DNA of 64,000 nt from Stenocarpella maydis (GCA_002270565.1 NQMI01000007.1:786932-850931); one strand, 5' to 3'. Positions 47,739 to 59,507 are shown, counted from the stretch's first letter. Notes: generated from the letters alone by a model not told the origin. A program made the numbers and translations.

Positions 47739-48895
47739 CGGGAGGCGGATTCACGGCGTAATGTGGCGCAAACATATTCTATGTCAGCGCTGATGGACAT
47801 GGAACCATTTGTTGACTCAACCCTCACTCTATTCTTACGAAGCCTGGGCGAGGCGGCCGTATCCCCGAAAGCCCCCTTAAGTGAACGAGGCCCACCGGTT
47901 GACCTGGCTGAATGGCTGATGTGGCTTGCGGCCGACATCATCGTCGAGTTGAGCTTCTCGCGCCGCCTTGGTTTTCTGGACACCATGTCTGACTTAGGAG
48001 ACTACGCGAAGATAGTTGACAGCTTCATTTCGTACATTTCGGCAGTTGCCATAGTTCCGTCTATGCACAAGTCCCTCTTTGGCAACCCTATCATACCATA
48101 TCTTGTCGAGATTCCTTCGTTGATCATTGCAGATGTAACAAAGGAAGAGATCAAAAAGCGTCGGAACGGTGCAGATAAGGCACACCTAGATATTATAGGG
48201 CGAATTATGGAGTCTCAAAAAGTCGCTGGCCCAGAGAGGTTTCCACCACCGGAAATCTTCAATATGGCTGCGGTCAATCTCACAGCCGGCAGCGATACTA
48301 CCGCCACTGGCATGTACTCCCTGATGTACTACCTGCTCAAGCACCCACATGCTATGAGACGGCCACAGGCTGAAATCGCCGAGGCGGACAGGTCCGGAAG
48401 ATTATCGAAGATCCCGCAATACAAGGATACGTATCACAAGGAAATGCCTTACCTCGCTGCCTGTATCAAAGAGACCTTCCGTATACACCCAGCCGTGACC
48501 ATTTCGCTGCCTCGCCATGTTTCTGCGCGCGGTGCTTATATCTGTGGCCAGTTCATCTCAGCAGGGACTAGGGTCGGGATCTCGCCGTACGTCGTCGGCC
48601 GGGACAAGCAGCTGTTCGGAGAGGACGCCTACGAGTTCCGACCGCAACGATGGATCGATTCAAATGTTGCTCTCGTGAAAAGCTTGCAGCTATGGAGACG
48701 GGCTGTTTACATGTGAGTTATCTTTGTCCCTTCATAGCTAATGGGGAGCAGAGTTCATCTTTGTACAAGTTTAACTTCGAACTAATTTGGTCATGGCTCT
48801 CGCATTTGTATGGCCGCAACATCGCTATACTGGAGATGGCTAAAGCCATAACGGCCATGCTCCGTGACTTCCAGTTCGAACTTAAATTTACCGGA
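47739..48895 (+). pseudogene. Cytochrome P450, 5'-truncated and frameshifted
   Basis: Sequence starts in the P450 region just after helix C (SRRNVAQTYSMSALMDMEPF), so roughly the first 120 residues, including the membrane anchor, are missing. The rest is well kept: I-helix AGSDTTAT, ExxR as KETFRIHP, and FRPQRW. After RWID the frame slips by one base at ~48655-48675: the expected CCSREKLAAMET continues in another frame. An intron (GTGAGT donor just after 48712, AG near 48751) probably follows. The haem motif is present at 48786-48809 as FGHGSRIC, but a one-base loss right after the Cys shifts the frame again before GRNIAILEMAKAI and the end at 48895. The coding spine is fairly fresh, so loss looks recent. 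Small indels could in part be sequencing errors; the missing 5' end is not. Confidence 0.85.
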
Positions 48896-50750
48896 TGAAG
48901 AGTGGCAGATCACTACGTACAACTTACCAAAGCCAAAATCTATAAATGTTTCGGTGTACCACCTTGAGAATGGTGATTTTGAGACCCACTGAATCAGACA
49001 GAATCAATTACTCACTACTCATGGGATATTCTTGATCATAGCCGGCTTCATTGCTCACGACTGCGAAAACCTGTTATTTAGGAGACCCAGCGCGTCCACT
49101 GCTACATCCTCGTACAACATAGTCATGAGATATCTAGGCTTGATACTGTTAAGCAATACTGTCTGCGTACGCTAGTATGGACCCTCTACTGCTTCGCCAG
49201 TGGGTGGAGTCTAAGGGACAGAGCAAGGCATTTTTAGTGACTATCGATTTGAACAGGTGGATACAAAGGTAGTTTCAATGACTCATTTGTTCTCGCAGTT
49301 GTGAACTCGATTATGTTCTTCGGACTTCGCATATCGTGGCTCTGAGGTTCTCACTGTGCTTCTCCAGCCGGGTTTTCAACCTTCCACCCGCCAGACGAAC
49401 CACTCTCCAGCGCGCATCAGCGCTTTCCAAACCCTCAAGTCTCCGGAAATAAGAATAAGTTAGCAGACTCACACCCTATAAGACATGGCTCAGCTTGTGT
49501 CGCTACGCCTACCCCTTGGCGACCGCCTGGGCCGCTTCTACGAGACTGCGTGTCACGTGCGACGACCCGTCCATGTACACATTGCAGATATCGTCGCCCA
49601 CCATGAAGAGGAACTGGAAGTTGGCAGGGGTCGCGGTGGTGTTGCCGCGTTTGCCTTGTGTGCTAGGACGGTCGAGGGCCCGGTATACCGCCCGGATAAG
49701 GCTGCGAACTTCGCGGGGTTCATGACCAGAACTAGGTTGTTGTTGCGCTCCACGGCTCCGCGAGGTGGTGGGTGTACTAGTGCATGCCTGCAAGGGGAGC
49801 GTTGTCCGTTATTTGCTGCGGGATCTATCGCTTGGGGCCAACGGTGCCGGGGACAATTAGCGTGGCACCCGCGAGGAGCGGTATTGTCAGTGGTTCGTGG
49901 CAATACCGCCTGGCTGGGATATTCCTTGTCGAGGACCGGACTCGCAAGATCGAAGGGTTCTGCTAAAGATAGGATTGGGAGGCCGATGTTGACGCTCAAG
50001 AAACATGGGGTGACGAGCCGCCGCAGGCGGCACATTATCATGATTGACACCCGTCGTGCCACCGTGAAAGCACCTGCCCCTTTGGGTTTCATCATACGAA
50101 AGAATTATAGTGTGCGGCACAGCAGACCGACGTTGTCATGTGAATCCCAACAGCTGCAGTGTGAGTACCAACCACAAGCCCTGACCAAAGCAGCCCAAGA
50201 GCCAACTGCTGGCCAAATTCATCTGAACCCAAGTTCGAACTGCTCACTCTAGTGCGCCTTGGATCAGCGAGGAGCTCAGAGGTCCATGATAAACAGGCAA
50301 TGCCATACGGCGTGCTCCGTAGTCACGGCCCGATGACCCCAAATAGCTGCACAGGTGCATCCGGATAAGACGACGCGGTGCTCTTAGAAGACGTTTTATT
50401 TTCGCGAAAAACAAATTCGGCGGATGGCTCGGCTAGGGACGGAGCTATTGTGTCTCTGCACCAATTCTCGGCGACATGGCAGTCTCACGACCAATTGCTG
50501 AGCCAATCACCCGGCTCGAGACTGTCATTCTTTGTGAGTGTAACGTAACTAGAATTTAGATTTAGTTAGTAACTCCACGAGAAATTGTATCAAAGTGCTT
50601 GTCGGAGTTGAATGTCACCAGATCATACATGATTGTCACAGCATCTCGGCAGGTCTAGAATCGGCGATATAATTTAGCAGCCTCGATGCTCTCAATGTTT
50701 TCAGGGGGAGTCCCTCTCTAGGCAACAGATCCGATGTTTTGCTTGGTGAT
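48896..50750. other. Relic-bearing stretch, unidentified GC-rich block at 49.5-50.1 kb
   Basis: No intact gene. The block at about 49490-50100 is distinctly GC-rich with long overlapping open frames on both strands. One minus-strand frame has protein-like text (NFQFLFMVGDDICNVYMDGS), but adjacent pieces lie in different frames. I read it as an unidentified decayed gene and cannot name a family. Confidence 0.45.
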
Positions 50751-51310
50751 TCAAGCCTGGACTAGGTTGTGCATAGTGGAGTAGATTCCATCCGCCGCAA
50801 TCACAATATTAGCCGATGTGAACTCTCGAGCTTGAGTCTCAATATCGGAAAGTGCACGGTGACGCCATCTGACCGGTCTAGATACTCCGGCCCATCGGAA
50901 CGACTGCCTGGCCGATAGTCCACCATACCATCGCCCCTTGGTCCAGCAAGAGTCTCGCTGAGAATGGGGCACAGTTGCCCCCAGCTCGGGGTCTGACGGC
51001 AGACTAGGCTCCACCGGAAGTTCCAGGCAGGTGGTGAGAGAAAGACGGATGTTTGGTCCAGACCGCTACATTCGCCGATCAGTGACGTTGTACCGTTGAA
51101 GATGCCAGCGGTTTGACCTTGTGAGCGCCCAGCATGCTGGTTTTGCTCACCAATGGAGACCTTTAAAAATAATTCCGACGCAGAATCGCAAATTCGAAAG
51201 AAACGTGGTCCTACGAAGCCCTGCGGAGCGGTCTTCTGGACCCTCTTCGGCGTGGGGGGGGGGGCGGACGCTGCCTTGGAGACCTTGCTCCCTTCCCCAG
51301 CCATCATCAT
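50751..51310 (-). pseudogene. Fragment of a FAD-dependent monooxygenase
   Basis: A minus-strand frame ends in ANIVIAADGIYSTMHNLVQA, which fits the conserved DG motif (GADGxxSxVR) that contacts FAD/NADPH in salicylate-hydroxylase-type flavin monooxygenases. Just upstream, REFTSANI and a DGVTVHF-like stretch in a neighbouring frame fit the strand preceding that motif. The N-terminal GxGxxG nucleotide fold and the C-terminal GD motif are not found, and the pieces are out of frame. This is a short remnant, one more tailoring-type enzyme relic within 2.5 kb of the P450 remnant. Confidence 0.6.
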
Positions 51311-51499
51311 TCGGGAGACCTGCAGTCCAACACAGCTACCCCCGCCTCAGCACGTCAACCGTTGTCGAGTTTCAGGCAAGCGAGCTCGCATTTGGTGAGT
51401 CAATTTTAAGGAACGCGGAGATTCGCACCCATAAAAACGGAGGGTACACGGGTACATGTAGGCCCCCAGTGCACATATAACGCGCACCACCCAAATTAG

Positions 51500-53736
51500 T
51501 ATGCAAACCATTATTTTGACCTTAGCCGCCGTCACTGCCGGTAGTCCTTATTATCGCTTTGGTAATGCCACTATCGCTACACTCGCTGCAGTAGGAATCG
51601 CTTAAATTAATGGTATTTTGCTATATATCTAGTCTGTACGGACCACAATCTCGTCTTAAATCTCCTCCACCTTGTTATCATTATCATTATCGCTAACGAG
51701 GTCCCCAACAGTCAGATCTACCTGTGGCAACTAGTTAATGCTTCCGATAGCTGCTATATGCTGCCGCTTAGCCCCTGACCTTATGCTTAAGGGTATGCCT
51801 GCTGCTAAGGTCTGTGTAATCAATCTTATGATGTCTAATAGCGGCCTTTGCTTCTAAGGCTGTTGCTTTGCCTTCTTTATAACCCTTCTCGCCAGCTGCT
51901 GGCTCTAAGGGATGCTAGCGTGCTGGGCATTACTGCCATAGGTGTCCTCTTTATCCAGGGACTAAAGGGTTATATTATTATACTTAAAAGCTGAATTCAC
52001 ACGCTATACTAAAGCCGTTATTACCCTCATCTTATTGCCAGCCCTGCTGCTGAGGCTCATTATGGTGGAGGTTATCTTTTTACCCATTATAGCCTTCCCA
52101 TGGTTCTTGAAGAGACCCTCTTTATTAGCTGCAAACGGTATATTCTCATGAGATCTGCCCTTTGTAGTAGTAACCTTCTTTAGCAAGTATATGCTGAGGA
52201 GAGGGTTCTTGAGGGAGAGGTTATAATTGAGGTAGTAGTCTTTATGTATATTATTCTTCTCAAGAGGAAGCAAAGCCTCCTCTTTATTACTAATGCAATT
52301 TGCATAGATTATGCTGTACTATATATAGACCGTATAGCTGCAGTCAGAAGGTCTGCAGTGACTCCATAGGGCTTCTTTTTAAAGCATCCTCAACGCCTTC
52401 TAGTGCTCAATCGTGAGTATCTCTAGCGCTACTCTTGAGACCTGCAGTAGCAGCTAACCAAGCTACTTCTTGCTATTGAACTTCTGAAGTAATAATATCT
52501 TCTGCTTTACCTCCTCCTAATGGAGGCTACAAGCAGTATTATTAATAGCCTTATAATTAGCTATTATTAGATAGAGAAGATTCCCCATCCTATAGCCTAG
52601 GTATACCTTCAGCTTTTAGTGTATTTGCTTAGTGGAGGAGGTCATATGCAAGCTGAAGTTGAGGGTTTTGCAGATCTAATGGGCTGCCCATTTGGCGATA
52701 ATCTCCTTAGCCTTATCAATGTACTACATCTTGAGGTACTGGATGATTGCCATTTAGTCTGAGAAGACGTCTTAAAGCTGTTACCAAGCTATATTATAGA
52801 TCTCGCAATCTATAGAGTACTCCATGAACTTGAGGAGGTTAAAGAGGGCTGTTCAAGTATATAGCACCTTATTAGGCACTTATAAGGGTATTATGGCCTT
52901 CTCTCTTGCTAGCGCTATAAGGGAAGCAAGATCCTCATCCTCCTCATCAAGATCTTCAGCCTTAGCGACCTCTGTAGTATTTTCCTTTGGAGCTCCTAGC
53001 GCCAGTGCCTCCGGGCCTCTCATTGCTAGCCCCGTGGCTCCCGGCTTACGCTACTTCTTCTTAATATTAAGGATAATATTCATATTAATATAGAAGATAT
53101 ATAGCTAATAGCATGCCCTAAAGAATTCATACTTAAGGGCGTTAATTAGAGCATTATTGTAGTTAGTAATGAAGAGCCTTAGAGGCTTGATTTAGCACTT
53201 ATAGAGAAAACTATAAAGCTACTTAAGAAGCTATTAGAAGCTAGATTCTCTTTTATTATTAATAACCCCTTAGAATAGTGGTAATATCCTCTTTATATAG
53301 GTTATTATTATGCTTTAAAAGAAGGGTATCTTCTTGCTATTAGTGAAATAAGTATAGTTAAGCAAGAGATTATATATAAAGTATAGCTCTTAAACCCACG
53401 CTAGCTGCTACTTCTTGCACTAAAAGATACCTGTAATGCTTCCCTCCTTATTAGTAGCCCAATAGTACTAGCAGCCCTCCTTCTCAAGCCAGTCCAATGC
53501 TACTTGAGTAGGTGTGTAGATGCCCTGCTGCTTCTTGTAATAGGCCGCCAACTAGTCCTTTATGGTGTTTAGCCCTAGCAGTATATCTGGGTACTCTTGG
53601 TGTAGAGCTGCTGTAAGTCTCTGAGGCTTTGCGAGGGCTGGGTCTGTAGCCGTGCGGGTAAGGAAGTTGTGATAATCTTGTGATAGCTTCACCTAGCCTT
53701 ACTAGGCTTCAGGTACCTCCTGAGGGCTGTGGTAAG
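51500..53736 (-). mobile_element. Mutator-like (MULE) transposon relic, minus-oriented copy
   Basis: AT-rich, stop-riddled DNA in which a transposase-like reading can be followed on the minus strand. At 52004-52273 it gives KDYYLNYNLSLKNPLLSIY, KVTTTKGRSHENIPFAANK and SRAGNKMRV. The second, plus-oriented copy (about 54.1-56.0 kb) repeats the same order. 'NPLL... KVTTKGRP' after a SWIM-type zinc-finger region is the C-terminal layout of Mutator/FAR1-type transposases. This copy keeps more GC (for example the stretch near 52930-53050) than the other. Its right end abuts the half mariner element at 53737. Confidence 0.5.
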
Positions 53737-53978
53737 TACAGTGCGACCGAAAAAGTCTTGGGACACTCCCGCAGATCCCACCCACCCCCACAACCACCAC
53801 CCAACTTCAACGACGCGTAGAATTACGAGGAAATTAGTTAAGGACTATTGACTTATATCAAATTACTCGTCAGAGTCTTCTGATTAATATCATGTACAGC
53901 TTCCCCTACATCTGCAGACCGCTTCCAATCTCCGCTCGAGTGATCGAATGATATTGTCAATCTTGCCCTGATCTATTN
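53737..53978 (-). mobile_element. Left half of a Tc1/mariner element, ending at an N
   Basis: Begins with the element's terminal TA plus cagtgcgaccgaaaaag and is nearly identical to 57248-57488 until the ambiguous base at 53978. Similarity stops exactly at that N. It includes the C-terminal end of the transposase frame on the minus strand. Confidence 0.85.
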
Positions 53979-55990
53979 CTATTGCAGCGTGCTCAGGGGT
54001 GAGACGACGTCGGAGGGTATATAAGGAGAGCTTACAGAAGCCCAACTTAATTCAATATAAAGTTGTCTAGACCATTGTTAATCGTCCCAATTCGCCTCAG
54101 AGCACCATACTGCGACCCTGCCGAAACACACACACGCTGAACTGAATGCTATTTTATAGCACAAATTCATCAGAGTACTACTTTACTATAGATAATGAGA
54201 ATAATATTATAGGTATCTTCTAATATATAAATGATTAGATAGCATAAATTTAAGAGAATCACTTTATATAATGCTTATTTATAGACTATATATACTTAAT
54301 AAATAATAAGAAGATGCTATACTTCCAAGGTACTTGTATAACCCATATGAGGAAGAACCTACCCTTATTCTAAGGCATTATTAATAGCAAGAAGGAACCT
54401 AACTTCTAGTAGCTTCTTAAGCAAGTTTATAAGCTCCTTTGCTATTACTAAGCTAACAAGCTAATAATCTATATAACCAACTATAATACTACTCTAATTA
54501 ATGCCCTTGGGCATGAATTCCCCTAGGCATGCTACTAACTATATATCTTCTATATTAATATAAATATTACCCTATATATTAAGAAGAAGTGGAAGAAGCC
54601 ACGGGTAATGGTAGCAGATAAGGAGGAAGAAGCAGATAAGGAAGCAAATAAGGAAGCAAATGAGGAAGAGAGCCCAGATCTAGCCTCGCTTAATGCGCCA
54701 GGGAGAAACAAGGCTATGATACCCATAAAGGTCCCTAATCTAGAGGATATCCCTTATACCTACCAAGCTCTATTTAACCTACTTAAGTTCATAGAGTACT
54801 TAACTAATCGTAAGATCTATAATATAGCTTAATAGTGCCTTTAAGAGAAGTTCTTAAACTAAGAAGTAATTATTAACTACCTTTAGATCTAGTATATTAA
54901 TAAAGGAGAGAAGATTATTACTAAGTAGGCTATGTATAAGACCTATTAGAACCTTAACTTTAGTATATATGCAACTTCCTCTATAGAATTTATATACTGT
55001 AAGCTAAAGGTCTATCTTAGCTATAGAATAAGAAATATTCTCTATCTAATCTAGGCTGCTAATGAGATAATTAGTAATAGTTTTTATACCCTATATATTA
55101 AGGAAGCTTATTAGAAGATAATAGTACTAGAGAAGTTTAATAGGAAGAAGTAAGTTAGTAAGCTTTCGCTTTAAGTTATATGGGCAGCCCTTAAGCTTCT
55201 TATAATGGAGAGGAATTCCATACTTCTAATGGTTAAGAAGAAGATCCCATGGGGCAACTGCTCGCTAGTTATATGCATTTGCCTTATCTATACCCAATTT
55301 AGCTTGCTCTGTGCAAGCCAAATTGCTAACCATAAGGAAGCTGATTACCTACTTAAGAAGGAGGATATCCCTAAGTTCTACTGGCTTAATCGTAACCTCT
55401 TAATTGTAAATCCTCTCCTTCTCATTTACAAGCCTAATAAGGTTACTACTATAAAGGGACGGCCTTATAATAAGAGTATATTTAGCGTATAAGGAGAAGG
55501 AATTCTCGCTAACTATAAGTAAGCTATATTAGGCAAGAAGATGACCTCAATAACCACCAATCTGGGTAGTAGGGCAGGTAATAAAATAAGGGTAACTATA
55601 GCTTCCATATAACAAATCAACTTAGCATTCAAGTGGAATAATAAGACCCTTTAGTCCCTTAACCAAGAGGACTCCTGTAGTAGGAAGAACTAGTAAGAAG
55701 TAGTCTGATAAAACAAGTAGTTAGAGGTAGGGCTTATAAAGCTAGCTACTTGTTAGCTTCCGAAGCAATGTTCTGCAACTGCAGCCTTACCAGCCTCGCT
55801 AGTAGCAATAACCGCAATACCCGAGCTAGCAGCCAAGAAGCGCTATATGAGGGCTCGTGAGACGGTTAACCAGCTGCCACGGGTAGATCTGACTGTAGAG
55901 GACCTTATTGGTAACGAGAAGGACACCCAGGAGGAGATTTAGGTGCTTGGATTGGTTAAGGAACACCCTATTAGATGAGGAAAGAAGTAG
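53979..55990 (+). mobile_element. Mutator-like (MULE) transposon relic, plus-oriented copy, strongly AT-biased
   Basis: Homologous, in inverted orientation, to the relic at 51.5-53.7 kb. Shared order on the plus strand: ...RSKI-like repeats of acidic residues (54608-54700), ATAATATAGCTTAATAG-type blocks, and at 55205-55600 LLCASQIANHKEADYLLKK, DIPKFYWLNRNLLIVNPLL, KVTTIKGRP and SRAGNKIRV. C..Q, DIPxFYW and KGRP fit the SWIM/C-terminal part of Mutator-like transposases. Nearly every ancestral CAG/CAA/TGG position reads as a stop, and the AT bias is heavier than in the other copy. The first ~150 bases after the N (53979-54130) are not part of the homology and are unexplained. Confidence 0.5.
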
Positions 55991-57247
55991 TAAAACACCA
56001 GGGCAGAAGAAACTATGGGGGCAAGCCGAAGCGATGATAGTGGCATATATGTAGCGATAGATATGTGTAGTTAATGACTGTGTATTATTGTTTTGTATGG
56101 CGAATGGGTGGTGTAAAAAAATGTTGGCGCATGGGGGGTACACGTTGCCCTGTACCCTCCGTTTTTTGCCCTGCAAATCTCCGATCTCATTAGAAAAGCT
56201 TAGATTGAGGCCGGCGCGGTATCCCCTGATAGTGATTCTTCTAATGATTCCTTAATAACAACGGAAGAGGGATCGTGCATCGTGGTGGCGAGCAATTGAG
56301 TGTTAAAGAGGGTGGGTGGTGGTGGCGGAAGGGGGGCCGAATCAGGGGGGGGGCCGAAACTGGGCCACCCACGTTATTCTCCAGGTCCTAACTCTGTTGA
56401 CGAATAGCTCTCAGGACCCCGACAGGGGCTTCCACCTGGTATATAATGTTGATTGATAGCAGCTTCATCTGGCGAGATGATATCCTGATCGAGCTCGGTA
56501 GTGGAATTTCTCTCCAGCAAAGTCGCAAGGTGGAAGATAGTAGAATCAAGACCACCTCTGGGGGTTCGAGTACTCGTCTTCTCCCAACGATTCTCCATTG
56601 GCGGCGAACCTCGACGCGACTCTTCAGTGGTTCGAGGTCGCGGAATCTGGCCGCAGGACGCAGGATGCGAACTGACAACGCGCGATGCAGTACGAGGTCC
56701 GCAAAAAGCTTATCAGGAACCACTGGGTGGGAGACGCGGCCGACGAGCTGAGAATGTGCCAGGGGCTGCTGGTTACTCCCAAAGGCCACAGCGTTTGTCT
56801 CAGACCCAGACATGTATCCGTCGCTTCCAACTCAGATGCCGTTAGCGGAGCCAAGCTGTGCATGTGCGATCGGACTGGAGAGAAGCTGGATACCATCGTG
56901 TCGACCTATAATGAAGACATCGAGCGGGCGAGATCACGATCCTCCACACCGACGTCACCCACAAGAAAGACATCGCAAGACTCGTCGTGGAGCTCGAGCC
57001 CCGTGAGTAATGTTCATGTATTCCGATCAACGGGTATCTGCAGCTGCTGTTCGTCCCGCGCGGGTCATTAACATTTGGTCCATTTTAGCGGACGGAACAA
57101 CCTGTGTTGATCCTGTGCGGAAAATTAACGCCTGACTACCTTGACCCTCTTTAGGAATAAGGATATTCAGACTACTGCACACAGCACTAATTGCTAAGCA
57201 CCAAGCTCAACAGCCTCAGCAACACCGCCAGAATGATAAAGTAGCAC
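55991..57247. pseudogene. Unidentified coding remnant between transposons
   Basis: Within 56541-56850 the plus strand reads NQDHLWGFEYSSSPNDSP, then LDATLQWFEVAESGRRTQDAN, one TGA at 56673-56675, then QRAMQYEVRKKLIRNHW. A continuous protein interrupted by one stop (CGA or similar to TGA) and preceded by paired TAG codons is the simplest reading. I do not recognise the family. A longer minus-strand frame across 56388-56813 also exists and is less protein-like. The rest is low-complexity, G-rich near 56310-56360. Confidence 0.4.
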
Positions 57248-58660
57248 TACAGTGCGACCGAAAAAGTCTTGGGACACTCCCGCAGATCCCACCACCCCAC
57301 AACCACCACCCAACTTCAACGACGCGTAGAATTACGAGGAAATTAGTTAAGGACTATTGACTTATATCAAATTACTCATCAGAGTCTTCTGATTAATATC
57401 CTGTATAGCTTCCCCTGCATCTGCAGACCGCTTCCAATCTCCGCTCGAGTGATCGAATGATATTGTCAATCTTGCCCTGATCTATTGCCCACCACGCCGC
57501 CTTCACGCATTGACTAAAATATGCCATATTGGCCCCATTTCGAGTCAATTCCCATAGATTCGGGTATCGTTTATTTATCTCTGCTTTGAGAAGCTTCCAG
57601 ATGTTCTCAATCGGGTTTAAATCAGGTGACCGTAAAGGCCAATCTATTAGAGAGATTCTATACGCTAGAATGAAGGATTGTACTACTTCTGCAGTGTGAA
57701 TTCAAGCGTTGTCTTGCTGGAAATCACGTGTCCCATCATAATGAGGAAGAAGGGCCTCTTGCAAGATCTTTAGGTATGAATTTGCAGTATATCCATTATA
57801 TCTAGCCTCTAGATCTCTTTCCATCATAATAAGGTCACTCCAGCCACCCAACCAAATGGCACCCCATATTATTACAGAGATCATAGGCTTTACATCAGCC
57901 TTTAAGTTGACTTTTTGCCTGTAATATCGCTAATCAGAGAAGCCCCAAACCCACTCTAAAGGTTTGGAGGGATGGTTCTGGATGCTGCACTTATCAGAGA
58001 AGATTGCCTAAGAGGGGGGACATCGTGAGTGGAAGAGGCGCGCAAGCTGACATTTCGGGGCAAACTTTAAACACCAACCCTCAGCAAACGCTCTATATCA
58101 TAACGCTACAACTTGGCCCAGTAATAGCGAAGCTTCTCATCTTCTTCTAATAAAGGTATCTGGCGCGCAGCTTGCTAGTGATTGATGTAAACTGACTTTA
58201 AGGCGGTGCAAATTGTATTATTAGATATATTAATGCCTAGGGACTTCCAGATCTTGCTATACAGCAAAGGGTCTTCTCTAAGGATAAGCAACTTTAACTG
58301 GCGAATAGAGCGGTTATTAAAGTATCTGGGATGACCACTATATGGCCTAGGAGAAATTTTCCCGTCGCGTTGCCATTTATCTTTCTTCCGATAGATTATT
58401 AACCTTGTAATGCCGGTTTCGCGATGAATTTAAGTTGGGGTTTTGCCCTCTACCAACGCGCTCAAAACTGCACCAATTTAAGCTGGAGTAAGTTCACAAG
58501 AAAACCCACGGTTTGAAGTTATCTCCCCAAGAAACGAGCGCTCGTGAGGAGGCATGGTGGTTGCAGGAGAGAAGATTGAAGTTTTGGGTGGGTGTGACGC
58601 GAAAACGCGTTTTGCACTGTGGGGACGCGAGTGTCCCAAGACCTTTTCGGCCCCACTGTA
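57248..58660 (-). mobile_element. Complete Tc1/mariner-family element with decayed transposase
   Basis: Imperfect ~32-bp terminal inverted repeats: left cagtgcgaccgaaaaag..., right ...ccttttcggccccactg, both ending in tcttgggacactc or its complement. TA flanks both ends, as for the TA-targeting Tc1/mariner group; length 1413 bp. The minus-strand transposase has an N-terminal helix-turn-helix region (TPAQIGAVLSALAEGK in the better-kept partial copy at 59.3 kb), VIIWGAIWLGGWSDL, GTRDFQQDNA followed by an in-frame TGA and IHTA, then SPDLNPIENIWKLLKAEI, the expected DDE-type catalytic landmarks. Further stops interrupt the frame, so it is inactive. Confidence 0.9.
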
Positions 58661-59214
58661 TGTATGCCCTCCTGGATCACTAGTACCTACTTGCCTAATG
58701 ATACTCTTATCATATGGGTAATAGCTTGCTATTTATAGTTTGCTTTAATTATTAAAGCATTAGAGACTTTTGCAGTTAAAGATTATAGCGCACCTCTGCT
58801 ATACTCTAAATCTACCTATGTAGGCTTAGACCTTTTAATTACTATTAGGAATCCAGTAGATTTTATAGCTTTATCTAAATTAGCCTTAAGGTCCTTATAG
58901 ATATTGTATCTACCCTGGAAAAGTTTAAGGAAGGTAGGAGGGTTGGAAAGTGCTGGTTAATAATGATTTGCAGCAGTAATGTTGGTATTCCAGTTGTGAT
59001 AGTTAGCTTGCTACTACGCCTTAAGACCTAAATAATTAGGTAGCTGCGCTATTGCTGTAATGCTGAAAATTTGATATCTGATTGATTAGATCTTCTTTTT
59101 AATATAAAAAACAATTGATTCTGATGAGAATTTAATTGCTATAGTAAAGCGTTAATTAAGGGTTGTTGTTTGTAAGTTGGTGGTGATGGGGGCGTTGCAG
59201 TGTATTAGGTCTGT
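58661..59214. other. AT-rich filler, nothing recognised
   Basis: About 550 AT-rich bases between the complete mariner element and the N at 59215. They may be more decayed transposon sequence; no readable peptide. Confidence 0.5.
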
Positions 59215-59507
59215 NATTACTATTCATCTTTCTTCTGATAGATTATTAACCTTGTAATGCTGGTTTCGCGATAAATTTGAGTTGGCGTTTTACCCTCTGC
59301 CAATGCGCTTAAAACTGCACCGATTTGAGCCGGAGTAAGTTCACAAGAAAACCCACGGTTTGAAGTTATCTCCCCAAGAAACGAGCGCTCGTGAGGAGGC
59401 ATGGTGGTTGCAGGAGAGAAGATTGAAGTTTTGGGTGGGTGTGACGCGAAAACGCGTTTTGCACTGTGGGGACGCGAGTGTCCCAAGACCTTTTCGGCCC
59501 CACTGTA
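59215..59507 (-). mobile_element. Right half of a Tc1/mariner element, starting at an N
   Basis: From the ambiguous base at 59215 onward the sequence matches the right part of the complete copy (from about 58370) through the terminal ...ccccactgTA at 59507. It keeps the transposase N-terminus in one open frame (MPPHERSFLGEITSNRG, then LTPAQIGAVLSAL), with fewer stops than the complete copy. Confidence 0.85.
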
